From Scilla litardierei (lineage: Eukaryota; Streptophyta; Magnoliopsida; Asparagales; Asparagaceae), in assembly GCA_030789695.1 (NCBI GenBank), contig JAULAV010008723.1, forward strand, positions 1 through 64,000: 64,000 nt of DNA. The letters run 5' to 3'. The notes beneath the pieces are model-generated. The model ran no database searches and was not told where the DNA came from. It saw only the letters and a list, made by a program, of their open reading frames with translations. Position numbers and translations under genes: made by a program. Shown here in pieces: positions 62,981 through 64,000 of this stretch. How positions within the stretch are numbered: the first letter of the stretch is position 1; every line of letters starts with the position of its first letter.

Positions 62981-62996
62981 GATCGTGCTGATAACG
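62981..62996 (-). other. Copia-2 candidate primer-binding site
   Basis: On the minus strand the 5' LTR end CACAACA is followed at once by CGTTATCAGCACGATC. The position is right for a primer-binding site, and the TATCAG core recalls the initiator tRNA-Met site, but the match is partial, so the primer tRNA is not settled. Confidence 0.55.
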
Positions 62997-63126
62997 TGTT
63001 GTGAACGAGAAACAGATTTGGAGAAGGGTTGAGGCTAGGAAACCACTATCCTCCTTTATATAGTATTCATAATGGGTACTCATGTGGGTGGATACCCAAT
63101 AGGCCCAATGGGTCCTATTCATAACA
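62997..63126 (-). repeat. Copia-2 5' LTR
   Basis: 130 bp, near-identical to 56948-57077. The minus strand contains ACTATATAAAGGAGG, a good TATA box for transcription of the element, about 70 bp from the LTR's internal end. Confidence 0.93.
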
Positions 63127-64000
63127 CATATCAATTAATAAAAAGATCCATATCTTTTATAAAAAGTAGAAACTAGCACTAAGCTCAATGAAAATCTTAT
63201 TAGTTGAAGATGGCTATATCGCGATTACAACAGATATTTTTATAGATGAAGATGGCAATTTCTCGGTTTCAAATTTTGTCTTCTCTTATATTTCAGTTGA
63301 AGATGGCGATTTCCCAGTTTCTACGGACATTTTTGACCTAATTTTGTCTTCTCTGATATAATTTAATAAAACAATCTATATCTTCCAGAAAATGTGAAAA
63401 ATAGCATGGATTTCAAAAAAATCCGCAAAATGTCCGTTGGAATCGGAAGATCGCCATCATCAACTAAAAAAAATAAGAGAATACAAATTAGGCAACAAAA
63501 ATCATATCAATTAATATAAAGATCATTATTTTACAAAAAATATAAAAAATAGCTCCAAGCTCAAAAAAATATGCAAAAATTTCTGTTGGAACTTGGAGAT
63601 CGTCATCTTCAACTGAAAAATAAGAGAAGACAAAAAATAGCCTATAAAAATCATATCATTAATATAAAGATCCATATCTTACAGAAAATGTAGAAAATTG
63701 CCCGAAGCTCAGAGAAATCCGTAAAAATGTCCGTTAGAACCGGGGGATCGACATCTTTAACGAAAAAAATAAGAGAAGACAAAATTAGTTTACAAAAATC
63801 ATCGCATTTAATAAAAAGATATATATATACAATAAAATGTTGAAATTAGCTCCGAACTCAGAAAAATCCATAAAAATATTTTTTGGAACCGAGAGATTGT
63901 CATATTCAACTGAAAAATAAGAGAAGATAACTTAGGATATAGAATCATATTATTTAATAAAAAGATACATATCTTCCATAAAATTTAGAAAATAGCCCTG
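63127..64000 (-). repeat. Satellite array resumed, - orientation
   Basis: Continues the 37474-56947 array after copia-2, about six monomers, including a plus-strand module (63191-63354). It runs off the window end. Confidence 0.95.
63191..63354 (+). repeat. Plus-strand satellite module in the - array
   Basis: Same junctions as at 43240, 44720 and 49242 (AAAATCTTATTAGTTGAAG start; TTTGTCTTCTCTGATAT exit). A shortened monomer with the usual preceding phrase (AGATCCATATCTTTTATAAA) leads in. Confidence 0.85.

Larger units (their letters stand above)
56948..63126 (-). mobile_element. Short-LTR copia-type element (copia-2), non-autonomous
   Basis: Two 130-bp direct repeats, each bounded by TG...CA on both strands, are flanked by the 5-bp duplication CATAT. 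The polypurine tract AAGGGGAAG lies beside the left LTR on the minus strand, and a TATATAAAGGAGG TATA-like box in the LTR reads on the minus strand, so the 5' LTR is the right one. A conserved copia 3' motif (TTGTACTCTTTTTCC... GGGTTTTCC... AATGAGGCAA) lies next to the polypurine tract. The 5.9-kb interior shows no gag, protease, integrase or RT domain in any frame. It was presumably mobilised by a related autonomous copia element. Confidence 0.88.

Noticed and set aside
56948..63126. Cassandra-type TRIM carrying 5S rRNA
   Set aside because: The 130-bp LTR has no 5S-like internal promoter that I can see, and the element is far longer than a TRIM.

Overview
The window is repeat-dominated DNA from a flowering plant, probably heterochromatin. 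The evidence for a plant is the set of plant-type LTR retrotransposons (one with a primer-binding site matching initiator tRNA-Met), a Helitron end of the plant kind, a tRNA-derived SINE, and a captured piece of the plant peroxisomal acyl-CoA oxidase ACX4. The species cannot be named from the sequence. I found no intact host gene, no rRNA or tRNA gene and no CRISPR array. Nearly every open frame is a retrotransposon remnant or an accident of repeat composition.

Layout. (1) Bases 1-11945 are an AT-rich satellite with a period near 147 bp, read on the + strand. (2) Bases 11946-37473 are a compound of nested mobile elements. The outermost is a minus-strand Ty3/gypsy element: a truncated 3' LTR at 11946-12674, broken gag-pol at 12781-17353, and a 5' LTR split into 17472-19067 and 36048-37473. 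Inserted in that LTR is a plus-strand Ty1/copia element (copia-1, 19068-36047). The (TA)n tract of its 5' LTR hosts a minus-strand Helitron-like element of about 8.5 kb (19418 to about 27903). The (TA)n tract of its 3' LTR hosts a tRNA-derived SINE (35001-35275) and a MITE with long terminal inverted repeats (35338-35719). (3) Bases 37474-56947 are the same satellite in the opposite orientation, with a Mutator-type MITE (38342-38566) inside. (4) Bases 56948-63126 are a second, minus-strand copia-type element (copia-2) with 130-bp LTRs, a 5-bp target duplication and no recognisable coding domain. (5) The minus-strand satellite resumes from 63127 to 64000.

How the parts relate. The order of events can be read from what interrupts what: satellite, then gypsy, then copia-1, then the Helitron, SINE and MITE inside copia-1's LTRs. 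Copia-2 and the Mutator MITE entered the satellite separately. The satellite flips orientation across the gypsy element, and the gypsy 3' LTR is cut off at that junction, so an inversion breakpoint probably lies there. Inside the satellite a variant module recurs, always on the strand opposite to its host array. The most notable single items are the ACX4 3' end carried inside the Helitron-like element, the repeated use of (TA)n tracts as insertion sites, and the higher-order inverted module of the satellite.
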